NCBI GenBank assembly: GCA_964471755.1 | Contig: CAYYJM010000162.1 | Location: 1 to 14,494, forward strand | Direction of reading: 5' to 3' | Source of the DNA: CAYYJM01 sp964471755 | Lineage (GTDB): Bacteria > Planctomycetota > Planctomycetia > Gemmatales > Gemmataceae | Length of the DNA: 14,494 bases | Part shown: piece after piece, positions 1-7,000 of the stretch | Position numbering within the stretch: position 1 is the first letter of the stretch | How the letters are laid out: the number at the start of each line of letters is the position of its first letter | The notes under the pieces: model-generated | Database searches by the model: none | Seen by the model: only the letters and a program-made list of their open reading frames with translations | What the model was told of the DNA's origin: nothing | Program-made: the position numbers and the translations under genes

Positions 1-1424
1 GAATCTTCTTCGCCTCGGCGCGGATCGTGCCGCGCGTGTCGATAATCAACTGGATCAGGTCGGCCGTCAACTTCGCGTCGCCCTCGCCAACCTCGACCCG
101 CGGCAGAGCGAACGTCAGGCCAAGAACCTGGCCAAGCTCCTTGACCAGGGCCGCACCCTCGGCAAAGTCGGTCCGCGCCTCCTCGTTCTTCGTCGCCGGA
201 TCTTCCAGCCGATTCGTGTCCGCAGCCCGGTTCAGGCCGGTGATCATCTCGAACAGCACCGACACCGCGCCGCCGGTGTTGAAGTCGNNNNNNNNNNNNN
301 NNNNNNNNACGGCGTTCTGCCTCGGCGTGTTCAGGCCGACGCCAGGTCCGGTTCGTCGGTGCCACCGTCGGCGCTGGCAGGTCGGCGAACGGCTTGCCCA
401 GCACAAGGCCGACACGCTCGGCGAAGCGCGTGAACGTCTCGAACGCCCTCTTCGCCACCTCCAGATTCGGCGGCAGCGACGGTGCCCCCGGCTGACGCGG
501 ATCCCAGTCGCCCAGGTCGATCGGCGAGCGGTAGTGCGTGTTCAGAAAGGCGTACCGCAGCGCGTCGCCCGAGATCCGTTTCAGGGCATCGACGACGTTC
601 AGGACGTTGCCGATCGAGCCGGCCATCTTGCCGGAGCCCATCTGGAGCAGACCGTTGTGCATCCAGAAGCGAGCGAACGGTTTGCCGGTGAACTGCTCGC
701 TCTGGGCCAACTCGTTCTCGTGGTGCGGAAACTTGAGGTCGAGGCCGCCGCCGTGGATGTCGAGAGTCTCGCCGAGCAGTTTCATCGACATGACCGAGCA
801 CTCGATGTGCCAGCCGGGCCGACCAGGGCCCCACGGACTGTCCCACGCCGGCTCGCCCGGCTTGGCCCCCTTCCACAGGGCAAAGTCGCCCGGGTTGCGC
901 TTCCGGTCGCTGACCTCGATGCGGGCCCCGGCCTCGAGTTGCTCCGGATCGCGGTTGCACAGCTTGCCGTAGTCGTCGTCCTTCGTGATGTCGAAGTAGA
1001 CGTCGCCGCCGGCGGGGTACGCCTGGCCGCGACCGATCATCCCCTGCATCATCTCGATCATGCCGGCGATGTACTGCGTCGCGCGCGGGAACTGATCGAT
1101 ACCGGTGACGTTGAGCCGCTGGAGGCACTCCAGGTAGTCGGCCGTCATCTTCTCGGCGAGCGCCTGCACCGTCGTGCCGAGTTCTCTGGCCCGGACGATG
1201 AGCTTGTCATCGACGTCAGTGATGTTCACGACCCAGGTGACGTGGTAGCCCAGGTAGGTCAGGTAGCGCTTGACCGTGTCGAAGATGATCGGGCCGACCA
1301 TGTGGCCGATGTGGCTCGGCTTGTAGACGGTCGGCCCACACACGTACATGCTCACCCGCTCGCCTGGCTTCTTGTGGAAGTCTTCTTTCCTGCGGGTCAG
1401 GGTGTTGTACACGCGCAGAGCCAT
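1..1424 (-). CDS. cysS: Cysteinyl-tRNA synthetase (partial, broken by assembly gap)
   Basis: CysRS is a class I aminoacyl-tRNA synthetase that charges tRNA-Cys with cysteine in the cytoplasm. The ATG is at 1424-1422. The protein begins MALRVYNTLTRRKEDF and has the HIGH motif at residues 38-41 (PSHIGH). Likely zinc ligands are C29, C209 (GWHIECS), H234 and E238 (FPHHENE), at almost the same numbers as in E. coli. The KMSKS loop at residues 266-270 reads KMAGS, so the second lysine is missing. After the run of Ns, a frame starting DFNTGGAVSVLFEMITGLNR matches the CysRS anticodon-binding region, but it is offset by one base from the upstream frame. The far C-terminus lies outside the window. The start is 2 nt after the ispF stop, with an AGGAAGGA Shine-Dalgarno sequence inside the end of ispF, so the two are probably translationally coupled. 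The family assignment is secure; the region 284-370 is not reliable. Confidence 0.95.
   Translation of the reverse strand, partial: MALRVYNTLTRRKEDFHKKPGERVSMYVCGPTVYKPSHIGHMVGPIIFDTVKRYLTYLGYHVTWVVNITDVDDKLIVRARELGTTVQALAEKMTADYLECLQRLNVTGIDQFPRATQYIAGMIEMMQGMIGRGQAYPAGGDVYFDITKDDDYGKLCNRDPEQLEAGARIEVSDRKRNPGDFALWKGAKPGEPAWDSPWGPGRPGWHIECSVMSMKLLGETLDIHGGGLDLKFPHHENELAQSEQFTGKPFARFWMHNGLLQMGSGKMAGSIGNVLNVVDALKRISGDALRYAFLNTHYRSPIDLGDWDPRQPGAPSLPPNLEVAKRAFETFTRFAERVGLVLGKPFADLPAPTVAPTNRTWRRPEHAEAERRXXXXXXXRLQHRRRGVGAVRDDHRPEPGCGHESAGRSGDEERGGADRLCRGCGPGQGAWPGSWPDVRSAAGRGWRGRREVDGRPDPVDYRHARHDPRRGEED
288..308. other. Assembly gap (21 Ns) inside cysS
   Basis: This run of 21 Ns falls within cysS. 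Coding on the two sides does not keep one frame across it: the upstream part uses codons starting at 1424 minus multiples of three, while the part after the gap reads in frame only from base 286. The N count is therefore probably a placeholder and not a measured length. Confidence 0.97.
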
Positions 1425-1426
1425 GA

Positions 1427-1918
1427 CTACGCCGTCCTTCCTGGGGAAATACGATCGATCAGAATAACCGCCTGGCAGGCGAGGGCCTCGGCCCGTCCGA
1501 TGTGGCCGACATGCTCGCCCGTCTTGGCCTTGACGTTGACGCACTCCAGATCGAGTTCGAGCAACTTCGCGAGGTTGGCGCGGATGGCCGCCTTGACCGG
1601 CCCGAGCTTCGGCTCCTGGGCGAAGACGATCACATCGACGTTGATCGGCCGATAGCCGCGATCACGCACTCGGGTAAGAGCGGCGAGCAGGAACAGTTTC
1701 GAGTCGGCGTCCTGCCACTGCGGATCGGTGTCGGGGAAGGCATCACCGATGTCGCCCGCAGCGATGGCCCCGAGCAGGGCATCGGTGACCGCGTGGAGAA
1801 CCACGTCGGCGTCACTGTGCCCGGCCAGGCCGCGTGAATGCTCGACGCGAACGCCGCCAAGAATGAGTGGCCGACCTTCGACCAGTCGATGAGTATCGTG
1901 TCCGATGCCGACGCGCAT
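1427..1918 (-). CDS. ispF: 2-C-methyl-D-erythritol 2,4-cyclodiphosphate synthase
   Basis: IspF converts 4-diphosphocytidyl-2-C-methyl-D-erythritol 2-phosphate to the 2,4-cyclodiphosphate in the MEP route to isoprenoids, using a divalent metal. The 163-residue product has the usual family length. It starts MRVGIGHDTHRL, with metal ligands D8, H10 and H42, the GHSDADV loop at 33-39, the FPDTDPQW segment at 61-68 and the C-terminal KTGEHVGHIGRAE segment at 132-144. An open frame continues 93 codons upstream into dnaB, but that part has no family match. The ATG at 1918 has a GGGAGG site about 9 nt upstream and gives the canonical N-terminus. The gene lies 64 nt after dnaB and 2 nt before cysS on the same strand, so co-transcription is likely. 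No key residue appears to be missing. Confidence 0.96.
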   Translation of the reverse strand: MRVGIGHDTHRLVEGRPLILGGVRVEHSRGLAGHSDADVVLHAVTDALLGAIAAGDIGDAFPDTDPQWQDADSKLFLLAALTRVRDRGYRPINVDVIVFAQEPKLGPVKAAIRANLAKLLELDLECVNVKAKTGEHVGHIGRAEALACQAVILIDRISPGRTA

Positions 1919-1982
1919 GCTGCGAACCTCCCGTATCTGGGGAGGATTGTACACGAAGCGCGAGCAGCGGATACAGAGCGCC

Positions 1983-3404
1983 TTACCCCTCGAACGGATT
2001 GCCGACCCGGTAGTTCTCGTAGCGCATGTACTGCTTGACGTAACTGAGCGTGATCTCGCCGACGGGTCCGTTGCGCTGCTTGCCGATGATGACCTCGACG
2101 ATGCCCTCGTGCTGGCCCGGTTCGTAGCGTTCGGGGCGATGCAGCAGGAAGATGGTGTCGGCGTCTTGCTCGATCGATCCCGATTCGCGTAAATCACTTA
2201 CGCGCGGTCGGTGGTCCTGGCGATCTTCACTCGCACGGTTCACCTGGGCCAGGGCGACCACCGGAATGGTCAACTCACGGGCCAGGGCCTTGAGGCGGCG
2301 ACTGATCTGCGCCACCTGCTCCTGCCGCGGATCGCGTCGATTCTCCGGCTCGATCAGCTGCAGGTAGTCGATGACCACGAGGCGAATGTTCTGCCGCTTC
2401 CGCAGTCGTCGAGCGTTCGCCGCGATCCGCAGCATGCCCTGACCGGGTGAATCGTCGATGTACAGTTTCGCGTTCCGCAGCACGCCGCCAGCCTCGATCA
2501 ATCGCTGCATCGATTCCGGCGGCAGCGTTCCCTTGCGCAGGCTGTGACTGTCCACCCGGGCCTGCGAGCAGAGCAATCGCTCGGCCAACTCGATCCGCGA
2601 CTGTTCCAGGCTGACGAAAAAGACTGGCTCGTGCCCGTCCACGACGATGTTGCGGACGAAGTTCAACGCGAAGGCCGTTTTGCCAACGCTTGGCCGGGCG
2701 GCGACGATGATCATCTCCGAGTTCTGCAACCCGGCCGTGAGTTCGTCCAGGTCGGTGAATCCGGTCGCCAGGCCGCTGATCGACAGGTTATCGCCCTGAT
2801 GGCGCGAGTCGATTCGGTCGTACGCCTCGGCCAGGGCCTGTTCCAGCGTGAACGTCTGGCCGGTGATGCCCAGCTCGGCGACCTCCAGGATACGTCGCTC
2901 CGCACCTTCGAGCAGTTCATCGGCCGGCGACGTGTTGTCGTAGGCGTCACGCAGAATTTCGGTACTGGCGTGGATCAGATTCCGCACCACGGCCCGATCG
3001 CGAACCGTCTTCGCGTAGTATTCAGCGTTCGCCGCCGTCGGTGCGGCCGTCCAGAGTTCACTGAGATAGGGATAGCCGCCGATGTTCTCGATCTCGCCGC
3101 GCTGCTTCAACTCCTCGGCGAGAATGACCAGATCGACCGGCATCCCCCGGTCGTAGAGAGAGATGACGGCCTGAAAGATCTTCTGGTGGGCGTCGAGATA
3201 GAAACTCTCGGCGCGGACCACCTGAACGAGATCGCCAATAACGGCATTGTCTCGGAGCATGCTCCCCAGCACGGAGCGCTCCGCTTCGATCGACTGGGGC
3301 AGACGTTCCGGATTGGGAGCGTTTTCCCGATCCGGCGGTGGTCCGTCCCCATTGCGACCGTGGCCGTTGTCGTTGCGCGAATTCCGACGGCGTTTCGGCG
3401 TCAT
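1983..3404 (-). CDS. dnaB: Replicative DNA helicase DnaB
   Basis: DnaB is the hexameric 5'-3' helicase that unwinds DNA at the replication fork, driven by ATP and working with DnaG primase. The 473-residue protein has a basic, Asn/Gly-rich N-terminal tail (1-35), then the N-terminal primase-interacting domain (about 36-140, starting LPQSIEAERSVLGSML). The RecA-like ATPase domain runs from about 205. It contains Walker A ARPSVGKT (236-243), the glutamate of VSLEQS (E267), Walker B LVVIDYLQL with D346, the DLRESGSIEQDAD stretch (404-416) and the KQRNGP arginine motif (442-447). An AAGGAGG site lies 11-12 nt before the ATG, and a nearer ATG at 3415 is out of frame. There is no sign of an intein. 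It lies 70 nt after rplI and 64 nt before ispF. Confidence 0.97.
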   Translation of the reverse strand: MTPKRRRNSRNDNGHGRNGDGPPPDRENAPNPERLPQSIEAERSVLGSMLRDNAVIGDLVQVVRAESFYLDAHQKIFQAVISLYDRGMPVDLVILAEELKQRGEIENIGGYPYLSELWTAAPTAANAEYYAKTVRDRAVVRNLIHASTEILRDAYDNTSPADELLEGAERRILEVAELGITGQTFTLEQALAEAYDRIDSRHQGDNLSISGLATGFTDLDELTAGLQNSEMIIVAARPSVGKTAFALNFVRNIVVDGHEPVFFVSLEQSRIELAERLLCSQARVDSHSLRKGTLPPESMQRLIEAGGVLRNAKLYIDDSPGQGMLRIAANARRLRKRQNIRLVVIDYLQLIEPENRRDPRQEQVAQISRRLKALARELTIPVVALAQVNRASEDRQDHRPRVSDLRESGSIEQDADTIFLLHRPERYEPGQHEGIVEVIIGKQRNGPVGEITLSYVKQYMRYENYRVGNPFEG

Positions 3405-3474
3405 GGGAGAAGCATCCTCCTTGCGACGTCCCGGAGACCGTCCCTGGCCTCCCGTATCCCGCCGACGGGACGCG

Positions 3475-3981
3475 CTATTGCTGCGACGGAGCGATACCGA
3501 TCTTGACCGTCGTCTCGATCTCGTAACCGAGATGGAGATGAATCTCGTAGACGCCGGTCTCCTTGATACCGCCTTCGATGCGGACCATTTCCGGCTCGAT
3601 CAACAACCCACGAGCCTTCAGCACCTTGCTGATCTCGGCCTCACCGACGGAGCCGTACAGGTGCCCTTCGGCCGTGGCGTTGGCCTGGATGATCGGTACC
3701 TCGACCAGGTTCTGGATCTGGGCGGCCAGGTTCCTCAGATCGGCGATGCGTGCCTCACGAGCCTGGCGGACCCGGATCTTGTACCGTTCCAGCAAGCGCA
3801 GGTTGTGCGGCGTCGGAACCGTGGCCATGCCGCGTGGCAGGAGGTAGTTCCGGCCGTAGCCGGGTCGAACCTCGACCACGTCACCCTGTCTGCCCAGGTT
3901 CTGCACGTCCTCAGTCAGGACCAGTTGCATGCCGCCGTGCGGCCCCTTCAACACCTGCCTGCGGAGCCGTTGCTTCGCCAT
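3475..3981 (-). CDS. rplI: 50S ribosomal protein bL9 with N-terminal extension
   Basis: bL9 binds 23S rRNA near the L1 stalk base and helps maintain reading frame. The 168-residue product carries the signature GDVVEVRPGYGRNYLLPRG at 33-51, a long charged linker helix (about 65-95) and a C-terminal domain (about 96-168). Typical bL9 starts at the equivalent of M18 (MQLVLTEDVQNLG). Here a basic 17-residue stretch, MAKQRLRRQVLKGPHGG, precedes it in frame. I chose the upstream ATG because the GPHGG-type extension resembles bL9 of planctomycetes as I recall it; its Shine-Dalgarno (CAGGTG) is weak. Starting at M18 would leave 151 residues. The gene follows ssb by 32 nt and precedes dnaB by 70 nt. 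Confidence 0.94.
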   Translation of the reverse strand: MAKQRLRRQVLKGPHGGMQLVLTEDVQNLGRQGDVVEVRPGYGRNYLLPRGMATVPTPHNLRLLERYKIRVRQAREARIADLRNLAAQIQNLVEVPIIQANATAEGHLYGSVGEAEISKVLKARGLLIEPEMVRIEGGIKETGVYEIHLHLGYEIETTVKIGIAPSQQ

Positions 3982-4013
3982 GATACACCTGCTGGAGTAG
4001 CGACACCCGTTGA

Positions 4014-4568
4014 TCAGAACGGGATGTCGTCGTCATTCCCACCGCCGCCGGAACTGAACGAGTCGTCCTCGCCGGTTCCGGCATTGCCGTTACTGTAACT
4101 ACTGCCGCCACTTCGGGCCGGAATCCGACCGCCACCATTGTTCCGCTGCTGCTGTGCCGGCCGGCTGCCACCCATGCTGGCACCGTCGCCACCGAAACCG
4201 CCACCGTCATCCCGGCGGTCCAGGTTCTGGAAGGCATCGACATAGACCAGAACCTTGGTCCGTTCCTGGCCGTCCTTGTCGGTCCACTTCTCCAGGACCA
4301 GATGCCCCTCGACCCAGATCGACTGCGGCTTCCGCAGCTGCTCGGCTCGATCCGCCAGCTTGCCGTTCTCACCCCGGTTGAAGAACTTCAGGTCCAACCA
4401 GACCGGATCGTCTTCCCACTGCTGCGTCTGGCCGTTGAACTTCCGGTTGTTCACCACGAACCGGATGCGGGTCACCTTGCCACCGTTCTGAAACTTGATT
4501 ACGTCTCTGCTCAGGTCCGGGTCGGCAACGACACGACCGATCAGAATCACCTTGTTGAGGTTGGCCAT
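4014..4568 (-). CDS. ssb: Single-stranded DNA-binding protein
   Basis: SSB coats single-stranded DNA during replication, repair and recombination and recruits partners through its acidic tail. The 184-residue protein has an OB fold at 1-115 (MANLNKVILIGRVVADPDL; aromatic DNA-contact residues within WEDDPVWLDLKFF at 51-63; WVEGHLVLEKW at 85-95). A Gly/Asn-rich disordered linker (about 121-178) follows, and the protein ends in the canonical tip DDDIPF. The frame extends eight codons further upstream, but the ATG at 4568 has an AGGAGA site about 9 nt upstream and gives the family N-terminus. A promoter-like pair lies 76-104 nt upstream, so ssb is probably the first gene of ssb-rplI-dnaB-ispF-cysS. 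Confidence 0.97.
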   Translation of the reverse strand: MANLNKVILIGRVVADPDLSRDVIKFQNGGKVTRIRFVVNNRKFNGQTQQWEDDPVWLDLKFFNRGENGKLADRAEQLRKPQSIWVEGHLVLEKWTDKDGQERTKVLVYVDAFQNLDRRDDGGGFGGDGASMGGSRPAQQQRNNGGGRIPARSGGSSYSNGNAGTGEDDSFSSGGGGNDDDIPF

Positions 4569-4643
4569 GGGGGCGGTCTCCTGGACTTCCACGGGATGGG
4601 AAGGATTTCCGACCTGAGCAAAACTTCAGGTCCACCTGCCCGC

Positions 4644-4672
4644 ACTATACAGACGTCCCGCGCTGTACGCAA
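4644..4672 (-). promoter_or_regulatory. Sigma-70-type promoter for the ssb operon
   Basis: On the minus strand, TTGCGT (4672-4667) is followed after exactly 17 nt by TATAGT (4649-4644). It points toward ssb, whose start is about 75 nt downstream, and lies in the 220-nt spacer after rpsF. Both boxes match the consensus well, in a GC-rich background where such AT-rich boxes are uncommon. Confidence 0.7.
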
Positions 4673-4690
4673 GCCTGGCAGTGGAACTCA

Positions 4691-4712
4691 CGGCGAGATT
4701 TTTCTCTTGCCG
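4691..4712 (-). terminator. Hairpin after rpsF, possible weak terminator
   Basis: An inverted repeat (plus strand CGGCGAGA, 6-nt loop, TCTTGCCG) forms an 8-bp stem with one G-T wobble. It lies about 77 nt after the rpsF stop and just upstream of the ssb promoter, where read-through from rplY-pth-rpsF might be reduced. No U tract follows on the minus-strand transcript, so it is not a classical intrinsic terminator. It could instead be a processing or stability hairpin. Confidence 0.35.
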
Positions 4713-4788
4713 CGAGACCAACCGCCCGCACTGGCGTATCAACCTCATCGGGCGAACCCGGTCGAATCTATAGCCTTTTCCCCCTCGT

Positions 4789-5229
4789 TCAGTCACCCCG
4801 CGAATAGCGCTCACGCCGACCGCCCCGTTCGCGGTGGTCGTCACCGAGACCATCGTCGGGACCGGGATCGGTCACCGTTTGCAGGGCCATCGCATGCTCA
4901 TCCCGGCCGACGGCCAGCATCCCCTCGACGATACGGGGGTGTTCCAGTTTGATGACCAGGTAGCGCAGGATCGGTTCGTACAGAGCGAACTCGCGTTCGA
5001 GTTCGACGATGTGCTTCCCCTCGGCCCGGAAGTACGTCAGGTAGTACAGCCCCTTCTTCTGCCCCTCGACCGGGTAGGCGAGTCGGCGATCATCCCAGGT
5101 CCGACTGGCCAGGATTTCGACCTGGTGCTTCTCCAGCAGAGTGTGCAGGTGCTTGACGACACCGTCAAGGTCGGCACCGACCTTGTTTGAATCGAGCAGG
5201 AACATGCATTCGTAAACTTTGGCTGCCAT
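4789..5229 (-). CDS. rpsF: 30S ribosomal protein bS6
   Basis: bS6 binds the central domain of 16S rRNA together with bS18. The 146-residue product starts MAAKVYECMFLLDSNKVGAD and keeps the bS6 ferredoxin-like core (about 5-98): EILASRTWDDRRLAYPVEGQ, YYLTYFRAEG, and LRYLVIKLEHPRIVEG. A charged low-complexity tail of about 40 residues follows, ending RERYSRGD. The frame is open 18 codons upstream, into the end of pth, but the ATG at 5229 has a GAAGAG-type site overlapping the pth stop and gives the expected N-terminus. The pth gene ends 13 nt upstream. bS18, the usual binding partner, is not encoded beside it. Confidence 0.96.
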   Translation of the reverse strand: MAAKVYECMFLLDSNKVGADLDGVVKHLHTLLEKHQVEILASRTWDDRRLAYPVEGQKKGLYYLTYFRAEGKHIVELEREFALYEPILRYLVIKLEHPRIVEGMLAVGRDEHAMALQTVTDPGPDDGLGDDHRERGGRRERYSRGD

Positions 5230-5242
5230 CGCGATCTCTTCT

Positions 5243-5830
5243 CTAGGTCGTTGGCGGTCGGGTTTCCTTCGGCGTCGGTCCATTAAATCGATTCATCGCC
5301 GTCGTGGTTCCCTGGTGCAACCAGACCACCACGGCCTGGAGCGACAGGGCGAGGGCGTCCTCGATCTGGGCTCGCTCCGACGGCCGGAACTTCCCCAGCA
5401 CATGATCCACCGCGTCGTCCTGCGGAGCATCCACACCGATCCGCAGGCGAGCATATTCCGTGGTGCCCAGATGGCTCTGGATATCACGCAGGCCATTGTG
5501 GCCGCCGTGCGTACCCTGCGATCGAATCCGCAGTTTCCCCAGCGGCAGGCTCATGTCATCACAGACCACCAGAAGGTTCTCGACCGGGACCTTGTAGAAG
5601 TCGAGCACCTGCCGGACGCACCGGCCCGAGAGATTCATGAACGTCTGCGGCTTGACGACCAGAACCTTCTCGCCGTCCTCGACCAACTCGGCAACATCGC
5701 CCTCGAAACGACGAGCGAATTTCCCGGCCGATGGGGCCTGCGCGAGCAGATCGATCACGGCAAAACCGACGTTGTGGCGGGTGCCGTGATACTTGCTGCC
5801 CGGATTGCCCAGTCCGACGACAACCTTCAT
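5243..5830 (-). CDS. pth: Peptidyl-tRNA hydrolase
   Basis: Pth cleaves peptidyl-tRNA released from stalled ribosomes and so recycles tRNA. The 195-residue protein has the family's usual length. It opens MKVVVGLGNPGSKYHGTRHN, with N9 and catalytic H19. It also has KPQTFMNLSG (N66), VCDDMSLPLG (D92) and GTHGGHNGLRD (N112), which match the E. coli active-site set N10, H20, N68, D93 and N114 with an offset of one or two. The gene starts 30 nt after rplY and ends 13 nt before rpsF. A pairing of rplY and pth is common in bacteria. The last 12 residues are a polar tail with no known role. Confidence 0.97.
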   Translation of the reverse strand: MKVVVGLGNPGSKYHGTRHNVGFAVIDLLAQAPSAGKFARRFEGDVAELVEDGEKVLVVKPQTFMNLSGRCVRQVLDFYKVPVENLLVVCDDMSLPLGKLRIRSQGTHGGHNGLRDIQSHLGTTEYARLRIGVDAPQDDAVDHVLGKFRPSERAQIEDALALSLQAVVVWLHQGTTTAMNRFNGPTPKETRPPTT

Positions 5831-5860
5831 GCGATCCTCAGCACCGGCACGGCCACCGGC

Positions 5861-6499
5861 TCACTTCTCCTCGCCTTCCTCACCGCCAGGCCGACGAATG
5901 AGTTCCGGCTCGGCCGATCCAGCCCCTTCCTCTCCCGTCGGCGTCGCCGCCACACGCGGTTCGGCGACGTGAACGACCACATCGTCGGCATCTTCCAGCA
6001 CCGTCACGCCATCGGGCAATTTCAGGTCCCGCACATGGATCGCCTGCCCCTTGTGGAGGTCACCGAGGGCGACACGGATCGACTCGGGAATCGCAATCGC
6101 CAGGCACTCGACGTGGATCGCATGGATCGGCTGGTCGAGAACGCCTCCGGCGGCGACTCCGGGAGCCACGCCACGCAACTCAATCGGCACCGACACCTTG
6201 ATGCGTTCGTCGGCCGAGACCCACTCGAAATCGACATGCAGGATGTCGATGCCGAGATGGTCCCACTGGAGATCCTTGATCAGGGCCTTCTCGGTCTTGC
6301 CCTGCCCTTGCAGGTCGAGGACGCGAACGTTGTGCTTGACGGCGTTCAGGAGGGTGTCGTGCGAGACGGCCACGGACAGGGTCGCCTGCTTGTGGCCGTA
6401 GACCACGCCAGGCGTCTTGCCACCGCGACGGAGCTTCTCGGCCTTGCGGCTACCACGACCCTCACGGGTTTCATACGGAAGAACGACGGATTCGGCCAT
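5861..6499 (-). CDS. rplY: 50S ribosomal protein bL25 (Ctc/TL5 type)
   Basis: bL25 binds 5S rRNA; the two-domain Ctc/TL5 form is linked to general stress in Bacillus. The 212-residue product has the N-terminal 5S-binding domain (about 1-91: ETREGRGSRKAEKLRRGGKTPGVVYG, broken here as residues 10-35; then DLQWDHLGIDILHVDF at 77-92). The TL5-type beta domain (about 99-183: KVSVPIELRGVAPGV, then PESIRVALGDLHKGQAIHV) follows, with an acidic tail ending GGEEGEEK. The ATG at 6499 was chosen over one 11 codons upstream because MAESVVLPYETR is the family-type N-terminus, although no strong Shine-Dalgarno is visible. A promoter and a hairpin lie upstream. It is the first gene of rplY-pth-rpsF. Confidence 0.95.
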   Translation of the reverse strand: MAESVVLPYETREGRGSRKAEKLRRGGKTPGVVYGHKQATLSVAVSHDTLLNAVKHNVRVLDLQGQGKTEKALIKDLQWDHLGIDILHVDFEWVSADERIKVSVPIELRGVAPGVAAGGVLDQPIHAIHVECLAIAIPESIRVALGDLHKGQAIHVRDLKLPDGVTVLEDADDVVVHVAEPRVAATPTGEEGAGSAEPELIRRPGGEEGEEK

Positions 6500-6533
6500 G
6501 AGGGTACTCGCGCTGTCGCACCTAAACGGCAAC

Positions 6534-6555
6534 CCCCCGCACGAGCGTACGGGGG
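6534..6555 (-). promoter_or_regulatory. GC-rich hairpin in rplY leader
   Basis: CCCCCG and CGGGGG pair around a short interior (6-bp GC stem, then a mismatch and possibly two or three more pairs). It falls inside the predicted rplY transcript leader, about 35 nt before the start codon. It could be a regulatory or stability hairpin of the 5' UTR; no known ribosomal-protein leader was recognised. Confidence 0.3.
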
Positions 6556-6589
6556 TGTCGAGGCTTTCGCCACGCCGGTGAGAAGTGGT

Positions 6590-6618
6590 ATTATTTCAGT
6601 CACCCCGCCCTGTGGCAA
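6590..6618 (-). promoter_or_regulatory. Sigma-70-type promoter for rplY-pth-rpsF
   Basis: On the minus strand, TTGCCA (6618-6613) is followed after 17 nt by AATAAT (6595-6590), each matching the consensus at five of six positions. Transcription would begin near 6583, leaving a leader of about 84 nt before the rplY ATG. The -35 box lies inside a short inverted repeat (CCGCCC ... GGGCGG). Confidence 0.6.
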
Positions 6619-6687
6619 GGGCGGATTCCTGGATTTTGACCGCAGGCGAGCGTGGGGCATCAGGCCCATGATGTCTTTCGCCAGGAT

Positions 6688-6939
6688 TTAGTCCCCGGAC
6701 GGGGGCAACTCGCCGACCTGCCCCAGCCGGGCGACGAGTTGATCGACCGGCCGGAGTACTGGCGGCGGCGTTTCCGCAAGGAAGGGGTGAACGTCCCACC
6801 ATCGCCCTTCGTCCTGCCGCACCCAAGCCCGGGTCGGCTCGACCGCCGGCGACCCGAGCCGGCCGAGCAGCTCGCGTGCAACTCCTGCGCCACACACAAA
6901 AGTAAGCGTGGTGGCCGAGATTCTCAGACACCCTGTCAC
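6688..6939 (-). CDS. Possible small protein of unknown function
   Basis: An 83-codon frame from GTG at 6939 to TAA at 6690-6688 reads as plausible protein: LTFVCGAGVARELLGRLG, AVEPTRAWVRQDEGRWWDVH and VDQLVARLGQVGELPPSGD. Most codons end in G or C, like neighbouring genes, which lends some support. I recognise no family. The start is uncertain: a GGAGG lies 13 nt before the GTG, and a second in-frame GTG occurs 14 codons later. It could be a real small gene, the remnant tail of a longer lost gene, or a chance frame. Apart from this frame and the rplY promoter and leader, I see nothing in the 500 nt between rplY and the methyltransferase. Confidence 0.3.
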   Translation of the reverse strand: MTGCLRISATTLTFVCGAGVARELLGRLGSPAVEPTRAWVRQDEGRWWDVHPFLAETPPPVLRPVDQLVARLGQVGELPPSGD

Positions 6940-7000
6940 AGAGACGCGAAGCCTCCACCACATGGCCCATATAACAATCTCATTCCCCTGGAGGTGACTC

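Noticed and set aside
27..1655. 542-codon open frame on the plus strand across cysS and ispF
   Set aside because: It is antisense to two secure genes, crosses the N run and has an Arg/Val/Asp-rich composition typical of a shadow frame in GC-rich DNA.
3458..3471. Short palindrome TCCCG-CCGA-CGGGA between rplI and dnaB
   Set aside because: A 5-bp stem without a U tract inside a likely operon; too weak to call a terminator.
5219..6691. 490-codon plus-strand open frame opposite pth and rplY
   Set aside because: It is the reverse of two secure genes and matches no family; high GC makes antisense stops rare.
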